From contig DYHL01000051.1 in the NCBI GenBank assembly GCA_020724185.1, positions 1 through 13,233 on the forward strand: 13,233 bases of DNA. The letters are read 5' to 3'. Position numbers and translations under genes: made by a program. Numbering within the stretch: position 1 is the stretch's first letter; every line of letters begins with the position of its first letter. This stretch comes from Candidatus Nitrosymbiomonas sp. GTDB lineage: Bacteria; Sysuimicrobiota; Sysuimicrobiia; Sysuimicrobiales; Humicultoraceae. The notes under the pieces were generated by a model. The model was not told where the DNA came from, searched no databases, and was given only the letters and a program-made list of their open reading frames with translations. Shown here piece after piece: positions 1 through 6,470 of this stretch.

Positions 1-2
1 TG

Positions 3-20
3 CTGCTTCGCGAAAAGCAG
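3..20. other. Short hairpin at left edge
   Basis: A perfect 6-bp inverted repeat (CTGCTT / AAGCAG) encloses a 6-nt spacer, 36 bp beyond the stop codon of the PIN-domain gene. It could be a transcript 3'-end structure for the leftward cassette, but it has no T-run on either strand, so a Rho-independent terminator is not supported. The remaining bases between here and the PIN gene show no gene. Confidence 0.3.
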
Positions 21-55
21 TTCAAATCGCTTCGAACCGGATCCCTGCTACAAAT

Positions 56-559
56 TCACCTCGCTGCGCGGCGCCACCTTTGCAGCCTCTCCTCCGTTTC
101 CTCCCTGGGGAGGCGCCGCCCGTGCCGGACCATGCGCTCCAACGCCTCTGCTGCTCGCTGGGGCTTGATGATCTTGCCTTTCACCATCTCGTCGAGTACC
201 CATAGAGTTCCGTGAACCTCCATCCCTTCCTGTTCCGCGGCAGTGCGAAGGTCGCGGTCACCAGTGATGAGGGTGGTGCCCGTTGTCTTCGCAAGGACCA
301 GCGCAAACAGGTCCTTGCGTGACGGTCTGGGATAGCGTCCTGCCAACTCAGGCACTTCAGCAACCTGTTCCCCGCTGAGACCAACCTCGTTCAACCCGCG
401 GCTGTGGAGAGCCCTGCGATCCGGCTGCTGGAGTTCGCCGAGGACGACATCCGGAATGACCCACCGGCAGGGCAGACGGAATACTTCGTCGAGAAGACCC
501 CCCGCGTGCAGGTCTATCCAGAAGTTGGCGTCAGTTACGCACTCCGACGGGAAGGTCAC
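56..559 (-). CDS. PIN-domain nuclease, probable toxin of a toxin-antitoxin-like pair
   Basis: This 167-residue protein has the acidic pattern of a PIN (PilT N-terminus) domain: Asp10 in a VTDAN motif after a short beta strand, Glu42 in VLGEL, Asp83 in SRKDLFAL, and Asp101/Asp103 in ITGDRDL. PIN domains are Mg-dependent RNases and form the toxin of many type II toxin-antitoxin systems. The C-terminal third (about 125-167) is helical and very basic (Arg-rich), which could contact RNA or the partner. The start is GTG at 557-559, supported by a GGGAGGAG ribosome binding site 6 nt upstream, and it overlaps the end of the XRE/ImmA gene by 29 bp, implying coupled translation. The family and catalytic residues are clear. 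The toxin role is inferred from pairing with a DNA-binding regulator. Its RNA target is unknown. Confidence 0.85.
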   Translation of the reverse strand: MTFPSECVTDANFWIDLHAGGLLDEVFRLPCRWVIPDVVLGELQQPDRRALHSRGLNEVGLSGEQVAEVPELAGRYPRPSRKDLFALVLAKTTGTTLITGDRDLRTAAEQEGMEVHGTLWVLDEMVKGKIIKPQRAAEALERMVRHGRRLPREETEERLQRWRRAAR

Positions 560-1601
560 TGTGCTCCTCCCGGACTTTCTGGAAGAAGTCGCTCAGCGGC
601 ATACCCAGCAGTTCCGCGGCCCGGGGCGCCGAGATGATCTCCTCTTCCAGAGCATGGAGAATGAGGCGTTCCATCCGCGTTGGCCGCTCTGCCGGTATCT
701 GATCGCCGGGCTCTTTCCTATACCAATCCTTCCTCTTGAACTCCTTGAACAGTCGTGCCGCGTCCGTTTCAGAAATGATCCTGAGGTCCCTTGCCCGGTA
801 GATCCACGCGTGCATGCTTAGGCCGTACTTGTGCTTGAGCGTGTGCAGCTCGTAGAGACTGAACAGACGGCGGCGGTCACCGAGCTCGTACCGTACTACT
901 TCTTCCGGCACGATGAACGCGCCAGCGAATCGGTGTGCGGACTTCTCCGGACCCACCGCGGGCCCTGGACGCAGCAGCAGGTGGCCCAGTTCGTGAGCCA
1001 GATTGTACCTCTGCCTGTCGCCAGGAAGGTCCTCCCGGACTGCAATGACCGCGAGCCCCCCGTCTTCGCGTGCCGTGAATGCAAGGGCGTCGAAGCCCGG
1101 CCCAGCGGGCAACAGGTCTACCTTGATGCTCTTGTCTTCCAGCACCTCGATCAGGTTGCCGATAGGATCCACGCCGAGATCCCAAGACCTTCGCAACCCC
1201 AGTGCCGCGGTCTCGACGTCCTCGATACGGCGAATCGGGCAAGGAAAGCCGTCCGGACACTCGAACCTCCGCGGAGATCCCTGGACTAGGGTCTCCGTTT
1301 CCACATAGCGCTCTAGCCAGTCTCGAACCCGCCCCAGGATTGCCTCCTCTTGCCGCCTTGGCAGCGTGGTGTGCTTCCGGTACGCTGGCACAAACTCGCC
1401 AATCTTGGTAGGGCGGACGAAGTAGTCCACCCCGACCCCGGCGGTCCGCGCGAGGTTGATCAGGACGCGCGATCCGGGGATGTCAAGGCCTCGCTCGTAC
1501 TTGGAGATCGCCATCGCGCTGACGCCCACCTTCTGGGCAAGTTCCCGCTGGCTCAGGCATGTCATCAACCGCGCACGTTTGATGCGCTCTCCAATAACCA
1601 C
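531..1601 (-). CDS. XRE-family regulator with ImmA/IrrE metallopeptidase domain
   Basis: This 356-residue protein has an N-terminal helix-turn-helix of the Cro/C1 (XRE) type at about residues 4-62 (LSQRELAQKVGVSAMAISKYERG). It then has an ImmA/IrrE (COG2856-like) zinc peptidase region at about 145-270, with HELGH at 203-207 and a following EKSAHRFAGAFIVP segment in which Glu219 is the likely third zinc ligand. In this family such proteases cleave repressors or act as regulators (phage ICEBs1 ImmA, Deinococcus IrrE). Residues about 308-342 form another helical segment (ALEEEIISAPRAAELLG) resembling the small HTH of UPF0175-type antitoxins, which also pair with PIN proteins. The GTG start has a strong AGGAGGTG site 7 nt upstream. 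Overlap with the PIN gene suggests this is its antitoxin or regulator, probably autoregulated through the inverted repeat upstream. Domain calls are firm; the antitoxin role is inference. Confidence 0.9.
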   Translation of the reverse strand: MVIGERIKRARLMTCLSQRELAQKVGVSAMAISKYERGLDIPGSRVLINLARTAGVGVDYFVRPTKIGEFVPAYRKHTTLPRRQEEAILGRVRDWLERYVETETLVQGSPRRFECPDGFPCPIRRIEDVETAALGLRRSWDLGVDPIGNLIEVLEDKSIKVDLLPAGPGFDALAFTAREDGGLAVIAVREDLPGDRQRYNLAHELGHLLLRPGPAVGPEKSAHRFAGAFIVPEEVVRYELGDRRRLFSLYELHTLKHKYGLSMHAWIYRARDLRIISETDAARLFKEFKRKDWYRKEPGDQIPAERPTRMERLILHALEEEIISAPRAAELLGMPLSDFFQKVREEHSDLPVGVRN

Positions 1602-1631
1602 GAGTCACACCTCCTCCCTGGGCACTCCTCG

Positions 1632-1671
1632 CGGTTTACAGAATATCAAACATCTGGTATCTTGTAAACCG
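1632..1671. promoter_or_regulatory. Inverted-repeat operator flanking the XRE/ImmA promoter
   Basis: A perfect 9-bp inverted repeat, CGGTTTACA (1632-1640) and TGTAAACCG (1663-1671), is separated by 22 bp, in an AT-richer patch of otherwise GC-rich DNA. One arm covers the -35 box of the leftward promoter and the other abuts its -10 box, the geometry of a repressor operator. The nearest DNA-binding protein is the XRE regulator encoded immediately downstream, so autorepression is the simplest reading. The repeat is directly visible; the binding protein is inferred. Confidence 0.65.
1640..1668 (-). promoter_or_regulatory. Sigma-70-type promoter for the XRE/ImmA-PIN pair
   Basis: Read on the minus strand, TTTACA (5 of 6 to TTGACA) is followed after exactly 17 nt by TATTCT (4 of 6 to TATAAT), ending 38 bp before the GTG start of the regulator. 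This puts a promoter between hsdM and the regulator, so the regulator/PIN pair can be expressed independently of the methyltransferase gene. The rest of the 213-bp gap up to the hsdM stop holds no gene. A 6-bp repeat at 1750-1755/1770-1775 is too weak to call a terminator. Confidence 0.6.
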
Positions 1672-1814
1672 ACGAAGGTCGCGAGCAAGGGGCCGATTCC
1701 AGCCCCAGGCAGGAGGCTCAGAGAAGGGGGGTGGGCACAGATATGAGTCGAGGAGGCGTTGCCCCATGGCTCCTCCCCACCCTACAAAAAGCGCCCGCGA
1801 TGGCTGCTGCACCC

Positions 1815-3386
1815 TTACTGAGCGAGGTGACTGTCCAAACCAAGCTGCTTCAATACGTCCGCAAGCTTACGGTCGGCCTCGGCCCGTTCCTCCTCGGCTT
1901 CGCGCAACAGCACGGCCGCCTCTTCCAGCGGCAGTATGTCGTCCTTCTCACCCATAGCCACGTAGCGGCCCGGCGAGAGGTTGTAGTCGTTCCGCGCGAC
2001 CTCGTCCTTGCTGATGATTGCTGAAACGGCATCTCCGGCCTGCCAGCCGTCGTGCAGGTCGGCGACGCGGGTGATGTGTTCCTCCGCCAGGAAGTTCTTG
2101 GGACGCCCCTTGGTGAACTGCTTGCTGGCGTTGACGAGGAGAATCTGGCCGGGGTGCCGCTTGGCCTTGTTGACCACGAGGATGATCCCGGGCGCGGTGG
2201 TGTTGTAGAACAGGTTTTCGGGCAGCAGGACCACGGTCTCGACCAGATCTGCCTCCACAAAGGCACGCCGGATGTCTCGCTCGCGATTCGATCCCTGGTT
2301 ACCGCTGCCGCGGCTGACCGCTCCTGTGTCCAGCACGACCGCCATGCGCCCGCCGTCCTCCAGCGACCCGTACATGTGCTGGATCCAACCCCAATCTGCG
2401 CTGGATGACGGCGGGGTGCCGAGGCGGAAACGATCGTAGACATCGTGCTCGTAGGTGCCGGCCGGGAAGTTCTGGTTCCACATGGGATTCGCGGTGACCA
2501 TGTCGAACTGGCGCAGTCTCCCGTCGGCATCGGTGAAAACCGGCCTGCGCATGGTGTCTCCGGGCATGATATCGGCCTGGAGGTCGTGCAGGAACGCGTT
2601 CATCCGAGCCATCGCAAACGTGGTCGAATTGATCTCTTGACCGTACAGGCGCAGGGGTGGGGTTTGCTCGGGAAGCCGCAGCCGGCCGTTCCGGCGCTCC
2701 CCGTGGGTCTCCAGCAGCCGCAGGTGGCACTTGATGAGCAGTCCGCCGGAGCCGCAGCAGGGGTCGTAGACCTCCATCCCGGGCTGCGGTTCGAGGATGC
2801 GGGCCATCAGGATCGCCACCTCACGGGGCGTGTAGAACTCGCCGGCGCTCTGGCCCTGGCCTTCCGCGAACTTCCGCAGGAGGTACTCGTAGGCGCGGCC
2901 CAGGATGTCCGGCTCGACATCGTCCAGCCCCAGCCGGTGTTTACCGAGGACCTGGATGAGCGCCGAAAGCGGCTCCTCGTCGAGGATGCGCTGACCTGCC
3001 GCGGTGGCGTTGAAGTCCACAACGTCAATGACGCCCTGCAACCGGGCGTTCTCTCGGGCCACGGCGCGCGCGGCGTCCGTCAGGTACTGGCCGAGCCCTG
3101 TAGTAGCCTTCGCGATCGCCGGCCATCGGGATTCGGACGGGATGTAGAAGCGCACCAGCCGGTGGTCTTTCTCCACCAGTTTCGCTGCCCTTGCGGCGCC
3201 GCCGAACTCGCGAGCGAGGTGTGCAACCTCGTCCTCGAAGACGTCGGACAGGCGCTTTAGAAAGATGAGCGGAAGGATGTAGTCCTTGAACTTGGGGGCG
3301 TCGACCGACCCACGGATGACGCAGGCCGCTTCCCAGAGCCACGACTCAAGGACGGAAACATCAAGAAGCCTGGGGTTGGTCGCCAC
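1815..3386 (-). CDS. hsdM: Type I restriction-modification system DNA methyltransferase subunit (HsdM)
   Basis: This 523-residue protein has the layout of an N6-adenine methyltransferase of the HsdM family. It opens with an N-terminal helical bundle (about 10-150; LWEAACVIRGSVDAPKFKDYILPLIFLKRL). The Rossmann methylase core follows, starting near AGEFYTPREVAILM (181-194), with SAM-binding motif I DPCCGSGG (208-215) and catalytic motif IV NPMW (300-303). The C-terminal tail (about 480-515) is a charged, coiled-coil-like helix of the kind that packs against HsdS. The enzyme would methylate adenine in a bipartite target chosen by HsdS. The GTG start at 3384-3386 has GCAGGAGGG about 5 nt upstream. 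It is divergent from gmhA. No hsdS or hsdR is present in the window; the regulator and PIN genes follow instead. The family is certain. Whether the complete R-M system exists cannot be told here. The motif-IV variant (Met where Pro is usual) is noted separately. Confidence 0.95.
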   Translation of the reverse strand: MATNPRLLDVSVLESWLWEAACVIRGSVDAPKFKDYILPLIFLKRLSDVFEDEVAHLAREFGGAARAAKLVEKDHRLVRFYIPSESRWPAIAKATTGLGQYLTDAARAVARENARLQGVIDVVDFNATAAGQRILDEEPLSALIQVLGKHRLGLDDVEPDILGRAYEYLLRKFAEGQGQSAGEFYTPREVAILMARILEPQPGMEVYDPCCGSGGLLIKCHLRLLETHGERRNGRLRLPEQTPPLRLYGQEINSTTFAMARMNAFLHDLQADIMPGDTMRRPVFTDADGRLRQFDMVTANPMWNQNFPAGTYEHDVYDRFRLGTPPSSSADWGWIQHMYGSLEDGGRMAVVLDTGAVSRGSGNQGSNRERDIRRAFVEADLVETVVLLPENLFYNTTAPGIILVVNKAKRHPGQILLVNASKQFTKGRPKNFLAEEHITRVADLHDGWQAGDAVSAIISKDEVARNDYNLSPGRYVAMGEKDDILPLEEAAVLLREAEEERAEADRKLADVLKQLGLDSHLAQ

Positions 3387-3403
3387 TCTGTCCCTCCTGC
3401 ACC

Positions 3404-3415
3404 GCGGAATTCCGC
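3404..3415. promoter_or_regulatory. 12-bp perfect palindrome upstream of hsdM
   Basis: GCGGAATTCCGC is a perfect, spacerless dyad 18-29 bp upstream of the hsdM GTG start, just beyond its ribosome binding site. Two further dyads sit in the same 216-bp divergent gap: TCCTGCCAGGA (3430-3440) and GCTTGCAAGC (3476-3485). Spacerless dyads suit dimeric DNA-binding proteins better than RNA hairpins, so these are candidate operators. No convincing -35/-10 pair was found in this gap in either direction. The regulatory role is unproven. Confidence 0.3.
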
Positions 3416-3536
3416 CTGTCTGGAGCCAATCCTGCCAGGAACCCGGAGGGCTTCACCTGGTACCTGATGCCACCGGCTTGCAAGCAGAGAACCCTTCGGG
3501 CTCCAACGGGGTTTGGGGACCGATGAGGAGCGAGGC

Positions 3537-3554
3537 ATGGCCCGGCGGGGCTAG
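3537..3554 (+). other. Possible 5-codon upstream ORF (MARRG) in the gmhA leader
   Basis: ATG at 3537 is preceded by GAGGAG with a 6-nt spacer, the best ribosome binding site in the gmhA leader. It is in the same frame as gmhA but stops after five codons at TAG (3552-3554), immediately before a GCGGG/CCCGC hairpin half. It may be a leader peptide or chance. The gmhA ATG itself has no good site. Confidence 0.25.
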
Positions 3555-3602
3555 GCCCGCAACGCGACTAGGAGCAACCCCGGCCGTGGCGAACAATGCA
3601 CC

Positions 3603-4211
3603 ATGATGAGACGCGGAGACGATGATTGGGGGCAATCCATCGCACCGCTTGTCCAGGCGGTGAGCGAACATCTGGAAGAAGGCATCGCCGTCAAGAGGGC
3701 ATGCCTTGACGCATCGTGGGACATCGCATCCGCGGCGTGCTTGGTCATCGAGACCGTCACCAGCGGCGGCAGGATCTTCCTGTTCGGCAACGGGGGCTCG
3801 GCCGCCGACGCCCAGCACCTGGCGGCCGAGTTCGTCGGGAGGTTCTCCTGCCCCAGGGCGCCGATCCCGGCGGTCGCCCTCACGACGGACACCTCGGTGA
3901 TCACCGCCATCGCCAACGACTTCGGGTACGGCCAGGTCTTTGCCCGCCAGGTCGAGGCGTTGGTCCGCGCGGGCGATGTGGTGATCGCGATCTCCACCAG
4001 CGGCGCCTCGGAGAACACCGTCGAGGGTGCCGAGGCCGCCCGGCGCGTCGGAGCTCGCGTCATCGCGTTGACCGGCCAGGACGGCGGCGCGCTCGCGGCG
4101 CTGGCCGACGTGGCGGTTCGGGTGCCTTCGGCGGAGACCGCGCTGATCCAGGAAGCACACATCGCCATCGGCCACGCCATCTGCGCGGCCGTGGAGGAAA
4201 CATGGCGCTGA
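3603..4211 (+). CDS. gmhA: Phosphoheptose isomerase (SIS domain, GmhA family)
   Basis: This 202-residue single SIS-domain protein would convert sedoheptulose 7-phosphate to D-glycero-D-manno-heptose 7-phosphate, the first step of nucleotide-activated heptose synthesis, in the cytoplasm. It carries the phosphosugar-binding GNGGSAAD loop (62-69), an ISTSG loop near 135, and residues matching the zinc ligands of E. coli GmhA: His72 and Glu76 (HLAAE), and Gln183 and His191 (QEAHIAIGH). This distinguishes it from DiaA or MurQ-type SIS proteins. The start is uncertain. ATG 3603 or 3606 lacks a clear Shine-Dalgarno, and the protein carries about ten extra N-terminal residues before GNGGS compared with E. 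coli, so a start near codon 20 (GTG) is possible. No other heptose genes are in the window. Its last 10 bp overlap tag, so the two are co-transcribed. Confidence 0.88.
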   Translation: MMRRGDDDWGQSIAPLVQAVSEHLEEGIAVKRACLDASWDIASAACLVIETVTSGGRIFLFGNGGSAADAQHLAAEFVGRFSCPRAPIPAVALTTDTSVITAIANDFGYGQVFARQVEALVRAGDVVIAISTSGASENTVEGAEAARRVGARVIALTGQDGGALAALADVAVRVPSAETALIQEAHIAIGHAICAAVEETWR

Positions 4212-4771
4212 AGCGGTGCGCATGGCCGAATACCGATCCCCTGATGATCGCGTACCACGACACCGAGTGGGGCGTGCCCGTACACGACGACCGCAAGCTG
4301 TTCGAGTTCCTGGTGCTCGACGCGTTCCAGGCCGGGCTGAGCTGGGCGATCATTCTCAAGAAGCGCGAGCAGTTCCGCCGCGCGCTGCACGACTTCGACC
4401 CGGCGCAGATCGCCCGGTACACCGCACGCGACCTCGCCCGGCTGCTGAATGACCCCGGTATCATTCGCAACCGGCAGAAGATTGACGCCACGGTCCACAA
4501 CGCTCGGCTGTTCCTGGAAGCCCAGGCCGAGTTTGGGTCGTTCGACCGCTACATCTGGCAGTTCGTCGGCGGCCGGACGATCGTGCACCGGTTCCGCTCG
4601 GATTCGCAGATCCCGGCGATGAGCAGGCAGTCCGACGCGATGAGCCGCGACCTCCGGGCCCGCGGCTTCAAGTTCGTGGGCTCGACGATCTGCTACGCGT
4701 TCATGCAGGCGGCCGGCCTGGTGAACGACCACGTGGTGCGGTGCTTCAGGCATCGCGAGGTGGATCGGTAG
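4202..4771 (+). CDS. tag: DNA-3-methyladenine glycosylase I
   Basis: This 189-residue enzyme removes N3-methyladenine from alkylated DNA as the first step of base-excision repair. It is recognisable throughout as the Tag family: RCAWPNTDPLMIAYHDTEWG at the N-terminus, QAGLSWAIILKKRE (43-56), GFKFVGSTICYAFMQAAG, and LVNDHVV near the C-terminus. The structural zinc site is intact: Cys6, His19, His177 and Cys181, matching Cys4/His17/His175/Cys179 of E. coli Tag. The residue aligned with E. coli Glu38 in the base pocket is Asp40 here (LDAFQAGLSW), a conservative change. The ATG at 4202 has GGAGGAAAC immediately upstream. An open frame extends much further upstream, but that part is a shadow of gmhA. 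It overlaps gmhA by 10 bp and is followed by treS after 22 bp. Confidence 0.95.
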   Translation: MALKRCAWPNTDPLMIAYHDTEWGVPVHDDRKLFEFLVLDAFQAGLSWAIILKKREQFRRALHDFDPAQIARYTARDLARLLNDPGIIRNRQKIDATVHNARLFLEAQAEFGSFDRYIWQFVGGRTIVHRFRSDSQIPAMSRQSDAMSRDLRARGFKFVGSTICYAFMQAAGLVNDHVVRCFRHREVDR

Positions 4772-4793
4772 TAGAAACCGCCGGGGGACTGCC

Positions 4794-6419
4794 ATGAGCG
4801 ACTGGTACAAGGATGCCATCATTTATCAGTTGCACGTACGGGCCTTCCGCGACTCGGATGGCAGCGGCACCGGAGACTTCCGCGGCATGTTGGAGAAACT
4901 GGATTACATTCAGGAACTCGGCGTCAACTGCCTGTGGTTGATGCCGTTCTACCCTTCCCCGCTCAAGGACGACGGATATGACATCTCCGACTACTGCGCC
5001 GTCCATCCCGACTACGGCACACTGGGTGACTTCCAGGAGTTCCTGAATGAAGCCCACAGGCGCGGGATGCGCGTCATCACCGAGCTCGTGCTCAACCACA
5101 CCTCAGACCAGCACCCGTGGTTCCGCGACTCCCGGCAGTCACCCGAGTCGTCTTGCCGCGACTGGTACGTCTGGAGCACCACCCACAACCGATACCGGCA
5201 GGCCCGGGTCATCTTCCTGGACACCGAGGTCTCCAACTGGACATGGGACCCCGCGGCAGACGCCTACTACTGGCACCGGTTCTTCAGCCACCAGCCCGAC
5301 CTGAACTATGACAATCCCAGCGTACAAGAAGCGATCCTGGACGTGGCTAGGTTCTGGCTGGACCGCGGTGTAGATGGGCTCCGGCTCGACGCCGTTCCAT
5401 ATCTGTTCGAGCGCGAGGGGACCTCCTGCGAGAACCTCCCGGAGACACACGCCTTCGTCCGGCGGCTCCGGCGCTTCATGGACGAGCGCTACGGTGACAG
5501 GATGCTCCTGGCCGAAGCCAACCAGCGGCCCGAGGATCTCTGCGCGTACTTCGGGGAAGGCGACGAGTTCCACGCGGCTTTTCACTTCACGCTGATGCCC
5601 AGGATGTTCATGGCGATCCGGCGCGAGGACAGGCAGCCGATAGTGGACGCCGTCATACAAACCCCACAGGCACCTTCCACCTGCCAGTGGGTCATCTTCC
5701 TCCGCAACCACGACGAGCTCACCCTCGAGATGGTCACCGAGGAGGAGCGCGCGTACATGCAGGCCGAGTATGCCCGAGAGCCGCGCATGCGGCTGCACCT
5801 GGGCATCCGCAGGCGGTTGGCCCCACTGCTCGATAACAGTCGCCGGAGGATCGAGGTGCTGAACAGCCTGCTCCTCTCGCTGCCAGGCACCCCGAGCATC
5901 TACTACGGCGATGAGATCGGCATGGGGGATAACTTCTACCTGGGCGATCGCCTCGGCGTGCGTACGCCCATGCAGTGGAACTCGGACCGCAACGCCGGGT
6001 TCTCATCGGCGAACCGCCAGCAACTCTTTCTGCCGGTGGTGGTTGATCCGGAGTTCCACTACGAGGCGGTGAACGTCGAGGCGCAGCAGCGTAATCCGGC
6101 ATCGCTGCTGAACTGGATGAGACGGGTGATCGGCATCCGACAGCGGTTCCCCGTATTGGGGCGGGGCGCGGTCGAATTCCTCGAGCCGGCCAACCTGAAG
6201 GTACTCGCCTACCTGCGGACGGACCCCGAGACTACGATCCTGTGCGTCGTCAACCTCTCGCGCTACGCGCAGCCATGCGAGCTTGACCTCCGGCGCTTCA
6301 GCGGGCGGAAGCCGGTCGAACTCTTCGGCAACACCATGTTCCCGCCGATAGGTGAGCTCCCGTACTTCCTCACCCTCGGACCCCATAGTTTCTACTGGTT
6401 TCGTCTGTCCGGGCCGTGA
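4794..6419 (+). CDS. treS: Trehalose synthase (maltose alpha-D-glucosyltransferase), GH13
   Basis: This 541-residue enzyme is a GH13 alpha-amylase-superfamily protein of the TreS type, which isomerises maltose and trehalose by an intramolecular alpha-1,4 to alpha-1,1 transfer. The (beta/alpha)8 barrel starts at WYKDAIIYQLHVRAF. It has LVLNHTSDQHPWF (98-110), the TreS-typical stretch SNWTWDPAADAYYWHRFFSHQPDLNYDNP (147-175), nucleophile Asp199 (GLRLDAV), acid/base Glu241 (LLAEANQ) and Asp307 (FLRNHDE). The C-terminal beta domain covers about 455-541. Length matches stand-alone TreS without the fused maltokinase domain found in some bacteria, and no maltokinase or GlgE gene is nearby. The ATG has GGGGGA five bases upstream. 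It lies 22 bp after tag, so probably the end of the gmhA-tag-treS transcript, and next to otsAB, giving two trehalose enzymes side by side. The direction of flux in the cell is unknown. Confidence 0.92.
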   Translation: MSDWYKDAIIYQLHVRAFRDSDGSGTGDFRGMLEKLDYIQELGVNCLWLMPFYPSPLKDDGYDISDYCAVHPDYGTLGDFQEFLNEAHRRGMRVITELVLNHTSDQHPWFRDSRQSPESSCRDWYVWSTTHNRYRQARVIFLDTEVSNWTWDPAADAYYWHRFFSHQPDLNYDNPSVQEAILDVARFWLDRGVDGLRLDAVPYLFEREGTSCENLPETHAFVRRLRRFMDERYGDRMLLAEANQRPEDLCAYFGEGDEFHAAFHFTLMPRMFMAIRREDRQPIVDAVIQTPQAPSTCQWVIFLRNHDELTLEMVTEEERAYMQAEYAREPRMRLHLGIRRRLAPLLDNSRRRIEVLNSLLLSLPGTPSIYYGDEIGMGDNFYLGDRLGVRTPMQWNSDRNAGFSSANRQQLFLPVVVDPEFHYEAVNVEAQQRNPASLLNWMRRVIGIRQRFPVLGRGAVEFLEPANLKVLAYLRTDPETTILCVVNLSRYAQPCELDLRRFSGRKPVELFGNTMFPPIGELPYFLTLGPHSFYWFRLSGP

Positions 6420-6434
6420 GGAGCCTCAGGCATG

Positions 6435-6443
6435 TGGTAGAAT
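6435..6443 (+). promoter_or_regulatory. Candidate extended -10 promoter for otsAB
   Basis: TGGTAGAAT lies in the only AT-rich patch after the treS stop and fits an extended -10 element (TGn then TAGAAT, 5 of 6 to consensus). No good -35 is seen 16-18 bp upstream, as expected for this promoter class. Transcription would begin near 6450 and produce a leader of about 150 nt containing the riboswitch. An overlapping TATAAG at 6447-6452 is an alternative -10. Confidence 0.45.
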
Positions 6444-6470
6444 CCTTATAAGAGCCTTGCCCGCGTGATC

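Noticed and set aside
20..45. TTCAAAT / TTCGAAC strings resembling tRNA T-loops
   Set aside because: Flanking bases do not form the 5-bp T-stem, and no acceptor or anticodon arm can be drawn on either strand.
1750..1775. GAGGAG/CTCCTC repeat after hsdM as a terminator
   Set aside because: Six base pairs with a 14-nt loop and no T-run; too weak to call.
2445..3260. 271-codon open frame on the plus strand opposite hsdM
   Set aside because: Antisense to a clear HsdM, no recognisable domain, composition typical of a GC-rich shadow frame.
3286..3606. 106-codon plus-strand frame before gmhA
   Set aside because: Overlaps the hsdM start antisense, no domain, no plausible ribosome site; only its last codons are of interest as a possible coupling frame.
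3716..4201. Long N-terminal extension of the tag frame
   Set aside because: The residues are the plus-one shadow of gmhA; the Tag family start coincides with ATG 4202 and a GGAGGA site.
3551..4822. 423-codon minus-strand frame across gmhA and tag
   Set aside because: It lies opposite two well-supported genes, shows no motif, and has no ribosome site that makes sense.
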